Below are positions 35,246 through 42,218 of a stretch of 64,000 nucleotides of DNA, in pieces (within the stretch, counting starts at the first letter, position 1; the number at the start of each line of letters is the position of its first letter). A program made the translations under genes and the position numbers. Source of the DNA: a virus. Where the stretch lies: the IMG/VR virus record IMGVR_UViG_3300032018_000004, positions 1 through 64,000 of that record. One strand, 5' to 3'. Below the pieces are notes generated by a model. The model had not been told where the DNA came from. It ran no database searches and worked only from the letters and a program-made list of their open reading frames with translations.

Positions 35246-35717
35246 AAATCCATCATTCCTTGTACTTAATGGTGAACAGACGGTTCTTGATTTTAACTTA
35301 CTGATCCGTACCACGCCGGAAGTGGTGAAAAAGTAATGCGAGGTTGCGCTTATCCGGCAAAAGAATCACACAGCCCTCAAGACGTAATATGGGACGGGGT
35401 TACGGAAGAGATAATCAGCAAATAGCTGGTGTTAAATCCAAAACAGGCTTACGTATACGATGCCGTGAAAGCGGTGAGTGCTTGGGACACTTTAAAAACT
35501 CGCCTGATAATTCGTGTGATTCTTTCTTAGCTTGTTGACTTCTATTCCTATCGGAAGGGATAACAAGGAGTTCTTAATTAGTCGTTGTATAAATAATATA
35601 GGTTGTATAGTAAAAGAATATAAACTACTATCTACTTAATATTATATACATCGGTGCGTAAGTCCCGAAATAGGTTTAAAATTAGATAATAACAAATACT
35701 AAAAGAAAGAGAAGTAT
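35246..35717 (+). ncRNA. Candidate structured leader RNA or free ncRNA
   Basis: No convincing gene occupies these 470 bases. A perfect 12-bp long-range helix (AAAGAATCACAC 35360-35371 with GTGTGATTCTTT 35514-35525) encloses about 140 nt. A 6-bp GC helix (GCCGGA 35315-35320 with TCCGGC 35353-35358) stacks next to it. Smaller hairpins include CAGC/GCTG (35418-35430 region), GGTGAG/CTCGCC (about 35474/35500) and TATTCC/GGGATA (about 35544/35558). It lies behind a rightward promoter. Identity unknown; a large phage ncRNA or intron remnant are options. Confidence 0.55.
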
Positions 35718-36329
35718 ATGGCAAAGTGGAAAACTAAGGAAGATAGACAAAAATTTTATAACTCTATAGAATGGAAAGCTATCAAGGAGAATCTGTTTTC
35801 TGTAAGAGGACGGAAATGTGAAATTTGCGGGAAGACAGAATCAATCCAAGTTCACCACTTAACTTATGACAGGTTTGGCGGAAACGAAGAATTAACCGAC
35901 CTAAAAATATTGTGTGGGTTTCATCACATGGAAGAGCATGGACTTATTTTCAATAACAATAGTCGCTGTGTTAGCCTTGGGTTAATGTACGTTGACATTG
36001 TTGACGATCTAGTTGCTGGATTGTTGTTGTCTCAAATTATTTATTGGCATCTACCAGGGAAAACCGGCCAAACAAAATTAAGAATCCTGAAAGAAGACAG
36101 GAAATGGCTTGCTAAAAGAAGACAAGATTGGTTTGATGAATGTAGAATAACTATTCGTCAATATGTCAGAGCAATTAAAATCTTGGAAGATATGAATATT
36201 GTTGTGACAAAGATTTTTAAATTTAACGGAGAGCCAACCGTACACATTTCATTAAATCAAGATATATTTTTAGGGTTAGTAGAAAAGTATTTAAACAACC
36301 AACCAGTTGAGAATGACGATGGCGAATAA
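35718..36329 (+). CDS. HNH endonuclease fused to a winged-helix-like domain
   Basis: 203 residues. Residues 1-75 are an HNH domain: RGRKCEICG, IQVHHLTYDRFGG, LKILCGFHHMEEH. Residues 85-195 (VDDLVAGLLLSQIIYWH ... RITIRQYVRAIKILEDMNIV) resemble the winged-helix DNA-binding module of phage and plasmid replication initiators. The fusion is unusual; the protein may be an endonuclease targeted by, or derived from, a replication protein. It leads the rightward genes. Confidence 0.78.
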   Translation: MAKWKTKEDRQKFYNSIEWKAIKENLFSVRGRKCEICGKTESIQVHHLTYDRFGGNEELTDLKILCGFHHMEEHGLIFNNNSRCVSLGLMYVDIVDDLVAGLLLSQIIYWHLPGKTGQTKLRILKEDRKWLAKRRQDWFDECRITIRQYVRAIKILEDMNIVVTKIFKFNGEPTVHISLNQDIFLGLVEKYLNNQPVENDDGE

Positions 36330-36711
36330 GTTTTACGACAGCAAAGAGTGGGCAGTTATAAAGAATGACCTTTTCATGATAAGAGGGAAGAAGTGCGAGA
36401 TTTGTGGGAGCACTGTGAGAATAAATGTCCACCACTTGAGTTATAAGAATTTTGGCGGGAATGAAGAACCAGAAGATTTGATCGTTCTATGCAGGATATG
36501 TCATGAAGGCGAACATGGGATTGTAAGACCAACTACAATTAGTAAAACTGCTAAAAGGAAAGCAGCGAGAAGAGAACGGCTTCGCCTTAAAAGAATACGG
36601 CAAAGAGAAGGCCGTGCTGAATGGGAATTGTCGCAAGAAGTTAAGAGAAAGAGATTTGAAACGAAACTAATTATAAGAAGAGTTGGATCAGACGATATAA
36701 TTAGAAAATAG
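36319..36711 (+). CDS. HNH endonuclease, paralogue of the upstream gene
   Basis: 130 residues from ATG 36319 (MANKFYDSKEW). RGKKCEICGSTVRINVHHLSYKNFGGNEEPEDL parallels the HNH domain of the upstream protein nearly position by position, followed by CRICHEGEH; the C-terminal part is a basic Arg-rich helix instead of a winged helix. It overlaps the previous gene by 11 bases. Tandem duplication is likely. Confidence 0.82.
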   Translation: MANKFYDSKEWAVIKNDLFMIRGKKCEICGSTVRINVHHLSYKNFGGNEEPEDLIVLCRICHEGEHGIVRPTTISKTAKRKAARRERLRLKRIRQREGRAEWELSQEVKRKRFETKLIIRRVGSDDIIRK

Positions 36712-36719
36712 GAGGCACT

Positions 36720-36827
36720 ATGTTTAACTACCTATGCAGAAAATGTAATACAGTGTTTAGTTCAGTCCAAGGAACAATAGCTAATATCTGCCCATGTTGT
36801 GGTGGAGATGCAGTGAGGGTGGAATGA
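36720..36827 (+). CDS. 35-residue zinc-ribbon protein
   Basis: MFNYLCRKCNTVFSS at the head and ICPCCGGD later give a CxxC...CxxC ribbon. GGAGG is ideally spaced before the ATG. The stop overlaps the next start (ATGA). Very small but well supported. Confidence 0.7.
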   Translation: MFNYLCRKCNTVFSSVQGTIANICPCCGGDAVRVE

Positions 36828-37040
36828 AAACTAAAATAATACCACTCCTTATTTTTACTATTTGCCTTAAACCTAAATCAAGAACCCTTGGATGCCTCTT
36901 CTCAATTCTATCTTCCACGGTCAAAGCAAGAAAATAAGAAACAAATGGCGATCTATCCGAATTTCACGCTTGACATTTCTGAAATAAATGGTAATACTGA
37001 GTTGACTGGTGGTAGCATAAGATTAAGCTTTAGATTTTAG
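36824..37040 (+). pseudogene. Frameshifted secreted small protein
   Basis: The frame from ATG 36824 gives a signal-peptide-like MKTKIIPLLIFTIC and then stops at 36937. One base out of phase, from CTTAAACC onward, the coding pattern continues to 37040 and ends in IRLSFRF, an outer-membrane-strand-like terminus. Joining the two gives a plausible exported protein of about 71 residues. One extra base near CCTTAAACC explains the break. Real decay or a sequencing indel are both possible. Confidence 0.5.
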
Positions 37041-37047
37041 GATAATT

Positions 37048-38070
37048 ATGGACGAAGGAATTAATGTTTTAAGTTTGTTTGACGGAATGAGTTGTGGGCA
37101 GATAGCATTAGAAAGGGCGGGAATAAAAGTTAAAAATTATTTTGCTAGTGAAATTGATAAATACGCTATTAAGGTAACTCAATCTAATTACCCAAATACA
37201 ATTCAGCTAGGAGATGTGACAAAAGTAGATAGTTCTAATTTACCTAAAATTGATTTGTTAATTGGTGGCAGCCCATGCCAGGGATTTAGCTTTGCTGGAA
37301 AACAACTGAATTTCGAGGATGTTAGGAGTAAGCTCTTCTTTGAATATGTTCGTCTTTTGAAAGAATTAAATCCTAGATATTTCTTGCTTGAAAATGTTAG
37401 GATGAAAAAAGAAAGTAAAGATATTATTTCTGAATATTTAGGATTTGAACCGATTGAAATAAATTCTGCATTGGTTTCTGCGCAAAATAGAAAAAGATTA
37501 TATTGGACGAATATACCTAATGTTGAGCAACCGGAAGATAATGGTATTTTTCTTAAAGACATTATTGAGAATGGGCTTATTGATAGAGATAAAAGCTATT
37601 GCGTAGATGCAAATTATTTTAAAAGGGGGAATCTGAAAAGTAACTTTTCAGATTGTAGAAGGCAATTAGTTTTTGAGAAACCTCATGGATGGAATAAGGG
37701 TGGAGTACAAGAGAAGGATAAATTTGGTTCTCTGAGGGAATGCACTAACGGAAATTATGCTGTATATGATAGCCAACGATGCGTCCAAACAGGAGAAGCC
37801 GACTTAAATGGATTTGACTGTATAAAAAGAACTTACGATATTTCTGGTAAGTGTCCGACACTTACCACTATGACAGGAGGACATAGAGAACCTAAGATAA
37901 CTTTATCAGAAATGAAGTGGCGTAAATTAACCCCAATCGAGTGCGAAAGATTACAAACAGTGCCAGATAATTACACAAATTATGTTTCAAATGCTCAAAG
38001 ATATAAAATGCTAGGGAATGGTTGGACGGTAAACGTAATTGTGCATATTTTTAAAAACATAGAGATTTGA
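37048..38070 (+). CDS. DNA (cytosine-5-)-methyltransferase
   Basis: 340 residues. Motif I LSLFDGMSCGQIAL, motif IV GGSPCQGFSFAG with nucleophile C77, motif VI LLENVRMK, motif VIII SAQNRKRLYWTNIP, and motifs IX/X LTPIECERLQTVP and KMLGNGWTVNVI. The ENV-M-K-SK-IISEYLG region resembles the DNMT3-like branch found in phages. No restriction partner is visible, so self-protection against host enzymes is the likely role. Confidence 0.93.
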   Translation: MDEGINVLSLFDGMSCGQIALERAGIKVKNYFASEIDKYAIKVTQSNYPNTIQLGDVTKVDSSNLPKIDLLIGGSPCQGFSFAGKQLNFEDVRSKLFFEYVRLLKELNPRYFLLENVRMKKESKDIISEYLGFEPIEINSALVSAQNRKRLYWTNIPNVEQPEDNGIFLKDIIENGLIDRDKSYCVDANYFKRGNLKSNFSDCRRQLVFEKPHGWNKGGVQEKDKFGSLRECTNGNYAVYDSQRCVQTGEADLNGFDCIKRTYDISGKCPTLTTMTGGHREPKITLSEMKWRKLTPIECERLQTVPDNYTNYVSNAQRYKMLGNGWTVNVIVHIFKNIEI

Positions 38071-38071
38071 T

Positions 38072-38377
38072 ATGAGTAAGTGTGTTAAACAAGATGTCGT
38101 AGCAATTATAAAGAATAGAAATAAAATATTTATAGGAATTAATTCTTGTAATAATCCTCAATTTGTTTGCCCAAGAGACAATATGCCGTCTGGCATTGGA
38201 TATGAGTTATGCAAATCTATATGTAGGCAAACTAATCATGCTGAAGTAAACGCTTGTATAAATGCAGGAGAATATGCTAGTGGGGCTACCTTATATTTAA
38301 TTGGGCATTCTTATTGTTGTGATGATTGCTTGCAAATAATGAAAGAGTATGGTATTAAGGAAATTATAATTCTATGA
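38072..38377 (+). CDS. Cytidine/deoxycytidylate deaminase-like protein
   Basis: 101 residues. The zinc-dependent deaminase signature is present: NHAEVNAC (H56, E58) and YCCDDC (C83, C86). It is shorter than typical dCMP deaminases (about 150-190) but keeps core strands and helices. It begins one base after the cytosine methyltransferase stop, suggesting joint work on cytosine nucleotides. Substrate could be dCMP or a free base/nucleoside. Confidence 0.8.
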   Translation: MSKCVKQDVVAIIKNRNKIFIGINSCNNPQFVCPRDNMPSGIGYELCKSICRQTNHAEVNACINAGEYASGATLYLIGHSYCCDDCLQIMKEYGIKEIIIL

Positions 38378-38386
38378 GGTTCTAAA

Positions 38387-38812
38387 ATGAAAAAATTATT
38401 AACCCTTATATTTTTCCTGAACGCAACTATCGCCCATGCAAGTGGCTATGGAGACCTGAATGATGTCGAGTACGTAAAAAATTACGATGGAGATACAATC
38501 ACATTCAACATCAAATCAGTCCATCCTATAATTGGAGACAAAATCCCAATCAGGGTAAATGGCATTGACACTCCAGAGATTAAAGGAAAATGCGAGAAAG
38601 AATCTATACTTGCAAAAAAAGTTAAGGAATTTGTGAAACAGGAAATGAAACAAGCCAAGACCATTAACCTAAGAAATATCAACAGGGAAAAGTATTTCAG
38701 AATCCTTGCAGATGTTGAATATGACAATAAACTTCTTTCACAAGAATTGATTAAAAGAAATATGGCTGTTGAGTATCACGGCGAAACAAAACTTAAAAAC
38801 TGGTGTGAATGA
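38387..38812 (+). CDS. Secreted thermonuclease (SNase-like)
   Basis: 141 residues. An N-terminal signal peptide (MKKLLTLIFFLNATIAHA) precedes an SNase fold: NYDGDTITF, RVNGIDTPEIKGKC and INREKYFRILADV with the catalytic Asp/Arg/Glu set. It should act outside the cytoplasm on DNA or RNA. In a phage this could block DNA entry of rivals or recycle nucleotides (inference). Confidence 0.88.
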   Translation: MKKLLTLIFFLNATIAHASGYGDLNDVEYVKNYDGDTITFNIKSVHPIIGDKIPIRVNGIDTPEIKGKCEKESILAKKVKEFVKQEMKQAKTINLRNINREKYFRILADVEYDNKLLSQELIKRNMAVEYHGETKLKNWCE

Positions 38813-38813
38813 G

Positions 38814-38996
38814 ATGGGAATAGGATGCAAATATCTAGGTGGAACAAAACTTCTGAAATATGTTGTTCATAGGAATAAATACAAATGGGATTTAAAACCT
38901 AAGTATCAACCTGACAAAGATGATAAAGAACCAACCTTGTGGCCTCTTGTATGGGCTTTACTTGGATTTATATTCCTAATCTCACTCTTAAAATAA
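38814..38996 (+). CDS. Small C-terminal-anchored membrane protein
   Basis: 60 residues from ATG 38814 (MGIGCKYLGG). A Lys/Asp-rich middle is followed by one membrane helix (LWPLVWALLGFIFLISLL). Starts one base after the nuclease stop. Function unknown. Confidence 0.6.
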   Translation: MGIGCKYLGGTKLLKYVVHRNKYKWDLKPKYQPDKDDKEPTLWPLVWALLGFIFLISLLK

Positions 38997-38998
38997 TC

Positions 38999-39027
38999 TT
39001 GACATAATCCAGAACATTTCCTATAAT
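38999..39027 (+). promoter_or_regulatory. Consensus sigma-70 promoter
   Basis: TTGACA (38999-39004), 17-base spacer, TATAAT (39022-39027): both boxes match the bacterial housekeeping consensus in full. Initiation near 39034 would lead into the 37-residue gene. A strong constitutive (early) promoter. Confidence 0.88.
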
Positions 39028-39051
39028 CAGAACAAATAGGGGGTGGTAGTA

Positions 39052-39165
39052 ATGCTAGGATTCACATATAGGCAAATGAACAAGAACATTCAAAATCCTT
39101 CTCCTCCAATGCCAGGGTGGTTGAAGGCTATATTATGGATATTGGCGATCATAGAATTATTATGA
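39052..39165 (+). CDS. 37-residue membrane peptide
   Basis: MLGFTYRQMNKNIQNPSP, then a membrane helix (WLKAILWILAIIELL). GGGGGTGG precedes the ATG and the consensus promoter lies just upstream. The stop overlaps the next start (ATGA). As first product of a strong promoter it may be a host-takeover or regulatory peptide; unproven. Confidence 0.6.
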   Translation: MLGFTYRQMNKNIQNPSPPMPGWLKAILWILAIIELL

Positions 39166-39419
39166 CAAAACTAAATGAAGTACACGTTGATATTAGCATT
39201 GATGATAGGATTCAGAGAAAGGAAACTTTCTGTTGCCCTAATTGTAAACACTCATGCTTGTATACAAATGGAGTCCAAAAAAATACAGAGCGTGGATTTT
39301 TCAATGTGGAGTCTTTCGCTGAACGAAATATGGGGACATTTATAGAACAACACTATGTTTATGGGTGCCCAAACTGTAAAATGTTATTTCATAGTTTTAT
39401 GCCTATTCCGAGCATTTGA
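39162..39419 (+). CDS. Zinc-ribbon protein, unknown
   Basis: 85 residues from ATG 39162. Two CPNC knuckles (TFCCPNCKHSC and YGCPNCKMLF) frame the protein, predicting one zinc site. Translationally coupled to the membrane peptide. No catalytic motif. Confidence 0.65.
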   Translation: MTKLNEVHVDISIDDRIQRKETFCCPNCKHSCLYTNGVQKNTERGFFNVESFAERNMGTFIEQHYVYGCPNCKMLFHSFMPIPSI

Positions 39420-39453
39420 ACTTTTTCAACCAGAAAATAAATATTATAATATT

Positions 39454-39524
39454 TTGACATCCAGTATTCAGAATCTGGTTTATTTCCTACGTTAAGACCC
39501 ATACCCATGGATAAGATTGGGTAT
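39454..39524 (+). promoter_or_regulatory. Dyad symmetries in intergenic control region
   Basis: TTGACA (39454-39459) is followed directly by a near-palindrome CCAGTATTC/GAATCTGG (39461-39478), then by ATACCCA (39501-39507) paired with TGGGTAT (39518-39524). The first could be an operator next to a -35 box, the second a hairpin. No clear -10 is seen at the right distance. Confidence 0.4.
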
Positions 39525-39584
39525 AACCTGTATATTATATTTGTTTAATGATTTTATAATGAATGTGTTATGAAAAGGATTATT

Positions 39585-39839
39585 ATGGCAAGAAGTCCAA
39601 TTGAAATGATGATAGATAAGGGTTGTGGGTTGGAAATTGGATGGGAACTAAAAATACCTCCCAGTGATCTCGTAACACTTTGTTGTCCTATTTGTAAAAA
39701 AGAAAAGATGGTTGATAGAGAAGACCATGATTTGCCAGGAACTGTTGTAGTAGAAGTATATTGTCGGGATTGCCCTATGGATGGATTCGAGGAAGTTCAT
39801 TGTTACCGTTTAGACGGCACGGAGATTTTAGATGGGTAG
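39585..39839 (+). CDS. Zinc-binding small protein, unknown
   Basis: 84 residues from ATG 39585, which has AAAGGA five bases upstream; an ATG at 39570 is also in frame. TLCCPICKKEK and VYCRDCPMD make a two-knuckle zinc site. Unknown role. Confidence 0.6.
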   Translation: MARSPIEMMIDKGCGLEIGWELKIPPSDLVTLCCPICKKEKMVDREDHDLPGTVVVEVYCRDCPMDGFEEVHCYRLDGTEILDG

Positions 39840-40261
39840 TAATGTTATTACTTGAAAAAAGATTTTATAACATCCGGTTAAGGTAGTTACCGAGATTGAA
39901 GTGTTTTGAATTTGAAAATATAAAATGGTGTGAATAATGCCGAGCCTCCCATATAGGGGGTGGGGTGTTCGGTAAATAAAGCCCCATACCCCCTGATACC
40001 CTGCCTCCCCACAGGAGGTTACAGGAGCGTCACCACGCCACGTTTACACCTCTAGCCATACATCCCTACACTATAGCCCTAGCACGTCACCTTGCACGCT
40101 CTATGATCCCTAGAACGCGATACGCCCCTGTATGCCCTGCTATTGCTATACACTAGTCATGCACTCATGCACTCATGCACTCATGCACTCATGCACTCAT
40201 GCACTCATGCACTCATGCACCTAGCATCATGCACCTAGCATCATGCACCTAGCATCATGCA
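39840..40261. other. Non-coding, hairpin- and repeat-rich region; candidate replication origin
   Basis: No gene is supported. The plus strand is C-rich from about 39980 to 40320, unlike its AT-rich neighbours. A strong hairpin joins GGGGGTGGGG (39956-39965) to CCCCATACCCCC (39982-39993), followed by CCTC/GAGG pairing near 40003-40017. Iteron-like tandem repeats end the block, and AT-rich DNA follows at 40440-40600. These are origin-like features, but no initiator site is recognised. Confidence 0.4.
40158..40255 (+). repeat. Tandem repeats: CATGCACT x7 and a 14-bp unit x3
   Basis: CATGCACT is repeated seven times without change (40158-40213), then CATGCACCTAGCAT three times (40214-40255). The 14-bp unit contains the 8-bp core. 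The array ends just past the stop of the leftward 53-residue gene. Perfect short units suggest recent slippage; iteron or terminator-like use are options. Confidence 0.92.
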
Positions 40262-40423
40262 CTATCCTAGCAACGCCCTAAACAAAGGTTCATATACCAC
40301 CACTATACGCTTGGCCCCTTCCTTGCTCATGCCTAGCTTCATCAACCGTGCCCATATATGCAGCGGGTTGGTATAGTGACGTACTGTATCGAGTGTGCTT
40401 ATGTGTAGTGTTGTAGTTGTCAT
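40262..40423 (-). CDS. 53-residue leftward protein with perfect expression signals
   Basis: MTTTTLHISTLDTVRHYTNP at the head, basic end. AAGGAGGG lies at ideal distance before the ATG and a full-consensus promoter is at 40471-40499. It is the only minus-strand gene in this part of the rightward region apart from the TnpB-like gene. Its downstream flank is the tandem repeat array. It could be a repressor or replication control protein, but no motif shows it. Confidence 0.6.
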   Translation of the reverse strand: MTTTTLHISTLDTVRHYTNPLHIWARLMKLGMSKEGAKRIVVVYEPLFRALLG

Positions 40424-40470
40424 GGCGTTTCCCTCCTTTCTTTGTGTGATCTAATACATCTCTTTATTTT

Positions 40471-40499
40471 ATTATATTAAATGATACATACTTTGTCAA
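40471..40499 (-). promoter_or_regulatory. Consensus sigma-70 promoter, leftward
   Basis: Minus strand: TTGACA (40499-40494), 17-base spacer, TATAAT (40476-40471). Both boxes match consensus. It points at the 53-residue leftward gene. Confidence 0.88.
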
Positions 40500-40586
40500 T
40501 GGGTAGTAGCGTTATTAAACTTATTCAATGATATTGCATACTTAATTTAATTCTACAAAATAAATGCATTTAATAAATAAAAATGC

Positions 40587-40613
40587 TTGACTCTATATAT
40601 GGATATGGTAAAA
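40587..40613 (+). promoter_or_regulatory. Possible promoter with repeated ATGGATRTGGTAAAA core
   Basis: TTGACT (40587-40592) is followed by ATGGATATGGTAAAA (40599-40613). Nearly the same 15-mer recurs at 40826-40840, again about 25 bases before a ribosome site. The pair may be promoters of the next two small genes. Moderate evidence only. Confidence 0.4.
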
Positions 40614-40657
40614 AGAAGGCAAGAGCATTAAATATTACTAAATAAGGAGATAAGGCA

Positions 40658-40813
40658 ATGGAAGCATATGACCGAGTAAAACAGGCAAGGATTGAAGGGA
40701 AGGCCACTTATCTCAATGGAGCCAACTATGTTGATTGCCCTTACCCTGCACACACTGCTGAGTGGAGAGCATGGAGAGAGTTTTACCGCATGGCAAAACG
40801 TGGGCGTATTTAG
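40658..40813 (+). CDS. Ribosome modulation factor / CrpP-like small protein
   Basis: 51 residues. YDRVKQARIEGKATYLNG then VDCPYP and AEWRAWREFYRMAKRG follow the Rmf/CrpP pattern (AxxxG, CPY, WxxGW-like end). AAGGAG precedes the ATG. In bacteria Rmf dimerises ribosomes; small phage homologues exist with unclear roles. Identity is by pattern only. Confidence 0.6.
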   Translation: MEAYDRVKQARIEGKATYLNGANYVDCPYPAHTAEWRAWREFYRMAKRGRI

Positions 40814-40863
40814 TTATATTAAACAATGGATGTGGTAAAACGTAGTCAAGAGGAGAGACGACA

Positions 40864-40941
40864 ATGCTTAAATTGATCCTGGCAGTGGTAGCAGTTGGCG
40901 CATGGGCAGATGTAATCGCATTACTCAATAAAATGTTTTAA
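40864..40941 (+). CDS. 25-residue hydrophobic peptide
   Basis: MLKLILAVVAVGAWADVI followed by a short polar end. AGGAGAG lies before the ATG and the next ribosome site overlaps its stop. One membrane helix. Very short, so only tentative. Confidence 0.45.
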   Translation: MLKLILAVVAVGAWADVIALLNKMF

Positions 40942-40953
40942 GGAGATACGGCA

Positions 40954-41154
40954 ATGAGCAGAGCAAAGGCAAAGATAGCTAAACAGGATAATGGGACGTT
41001 TCTTGTCAGGCTGTATGTCAATGGAGTCTGCTCCCCCTACTCTGACACTATATGTAACACCCTTGAGGAAGCACAAAAGGCAGCTGGGAACATGGAAGAG
41101 AGAAGCAAGCGGCACGATACATACAGGAAGAACAAACACGGAAGGAGGTACTAG
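40954..41154 (+). CDS. Small basic protein, AP2/integrase-arm-like
   Basis: 66 residues. KIAKQDNGTFLVRLYVNGV with NTLEEAQKAAGNMEERSKR resembles the three-strand-plus-helix DNA-binding arm seen in AP2 domains and tyrosine integrases, but there is no integrase body. AAGGAG spaced well before the ATG. Likely nucleic-acid binding (inference). Confidence 0.6.
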   Translation: MSRAKAKIAKQDNGTFLVRLYVNGVCSPYSDTICNTLEEAQKAAGNMEERSKRHDTYRKNKHGRRY

Positions 41155-41156
41155 AA

Positions 41157-41312
41157 ATGCCGAACCATTGCACTTACAAGAATTGCCCAAAATATCTTGT
41201 TTGCTCAGTTAAGATCGAGCCGGGATGTGTTCCGGTATGTAAGCCGGTAGAGAATAGGGAGTTGGTGAACATTGCAGCTCAAATATTAACCTTGCTGTAC
41301 ATTGCAGAATAG
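41157..41312 (+). CDS. Small cysteine-containing protein
   Basis: 51 residues with C...C...C...C...C (HCTYKNCPKYLVCSV, GCVPVC). AAGGAGGT is a perfect ribosome site. Probably binds metal; unknown role. Confidence 0.6.
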   Translation: MPNHCTYKNCPKYLVCSVKIEPGCVPVCKPVENRELVNIAAQILTLLYIAE

Positions 41313-41321
41313 GGGGAGAAA

Positions 41322-41474
41322 ATGAAAAGCCGATACTACCAGGCCAGGATAAAAGGTACAGATATATGGATTCGACTATTGACGTATTTCCCGGATTCTG
41401 ATAAATATCTATGTAGGACGGGAAAGCGAAAAGAGTTTTTCTGGTCAGACGAATTAACAGACTTTTGCGATTAA
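41322..41474 (+). CDS. Small protein, unknown
   Basis: 50 residues beginning MKSRYYQARIKGTDIW. The ATG follows GGGGGAGAAA. Mixed alpha-beta composition. No function recognised. Confidence 0.5.
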   Translation: MKSRYYQARIKGTDIWIRLLTYFPDSDKYLCRTGKRKEFFWSDELTDFCD

Positions 41475-41497
41475 AAACAAATTAAGGAGATTGAGAG

Positions 41498-41779
41498 ATG
41501 GAAAGGATCACAGAGAAGATGCTACAAATGAGAATTGACAGACTAAACACGATAACCGAAAACCCGCTTACGCCATACAGCAAGGGCGAGGACGGGAAAC
41601 ACCGGGCAAACGTGGGAAACTATCGCCTTGATATTGCTTATGGTGGTTATGCACTGGAACAAATGTGCAATGACGGGGGCGGAGTCAATAGCGTCTTGAG
41701 TAGGGGAACAAAGAGGGAATTGTTTGACAAGCTTTGCGCTCTTATCCGAGGCATTGAGATTGGAAGAGGCCAACAATGA
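41498..41779 (+). CDS. Conserved small phage protein
   Basis: 93 residues. The block NVGNYRLDIAYGGYALEQM with GGGVNSVLSRGTKRELFDKL is a pattern seen in many phage accessory proteins of unknown function. AAGGAG lies before the ATG. The stop overlaps the next start. Confidence 0.7.
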   Translation: MERITEKMLQMRIDRLNTITENPLTPYSKGEDGKHRANVGNYRLDIAYGGYALEQMCNDGGGVNSVLSRGTKRELFDKLCALIRGIEIGRGQQ

Positions 41780-41913
41780 TCTACCCACTATCAATAATAA
41801 TCATCATTGGATTTTTTGTATTGCTCGACCTAATGCTATACGCCGCTGAAGTATTCCAGAAAAACCAGGACTGGAAAAACGGGGTGCGGCAATGTGGGCG
41901 CTGGAAGTGGTAG
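41776..41913 (+). CDS. 45-residue membrane protein
   Basis: One N-terminal membrane helix (LSIIIIIGFFVLLDLMLY) and a basic Trp-containing tail (CGRWKW). Starts with ATGA overlap on the preceding gene. Function unknown. Confidence 0.6.
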   Translation: MIYPLSIIIIIGFFVLLDLMLYAAEVFQKNQDWKNGVRQCGRWKW

Positions 41914-41917
41914 CATT

Positions 41918-41947
41918 TTGTAATATTAAATAAATATTTTGTACACT
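41918..41947 (+). promoter_or_regulatory. Possible promoter with TTTTG before the -10
   Basis: TTGTAA (41918-41923), 18-base spacer, TACACT (41942-41947), with the ATTTTG stretch found before the -10 of four other putative promoters. It would serve the 80-residue gene. Confidence 0.45.
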
Positions 41948-41963
41948 AAATGAGGTGGCAATT

Positions 41964-42206
41964 ATGAAACAGCTTTTAAAGGAAAACGGTTTTCCCACAA
42001 AATACGGCTACGCCTGCGGGTATGGAAAGGAAGAATGGTCAGAAGATAAAAAAAGGAGAAAAACAATCTTTGAGGATGATTCCCATAATTGTATAAACGT
42101 GAGGTGGGAAGATGATAGTGGCTATCACTGGGAACAGTTTTTTTACTGGGACGGAGCAGGGGCAGCAAAGAGAGCGGAAAAACTCTATAAAAGTATTAAA
42201 ATGTAA
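41964..42206 (+). CDS. Small acidic/aromatic protein, unknown
   Basis: 80 residues from ATG 41964 (MKQLLKENGFPTKYGYACG), GAGGTGG upstream. Rich in Trp, Tyr and Lys; the C-terminal helix AAKRAEKLYKSIKM resembles the end of the 77-residue neighbour (YAVKRAEKLIDSIGG). The two may be diverged duplicates. Confidence 0.6.
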   Translation: MKQLLKENGFPTKYGYACGYGKEEWSEDKKRRKTIFEDDSHNCINVRWEDDSGYHWEQFFYWDGAGAAKRAEKLYKSIKM

Positions 42207-42218
42207 TAAGGGGGCAAT

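Noticed and set aside
35344-35538. A 64-residue open frame inside the divergent control region
   Set aside because: It starts at TTG without a ribosome site, and its bases take part in the long-range RNA helices. Composition is not protein-like.
35246-35717. Group I intron or HEARO/omega-type RNA
   Set aside because: No P7/S-type core or splice sites could be assigned, and the neighbouring HNH protein lacks the IscB/IsrB layout. Kept only as an unclassified structured RNA.
40158-40255. CRISPR array
   Set aside because: 8- and 14-bp units without spacers; a simple tandem repeat.
40713-41190. Leftward frames opposite the small-gene cluster
   Set aside because: They are antisense to closely packed genes that have strong ribosome sites on the plus strand.
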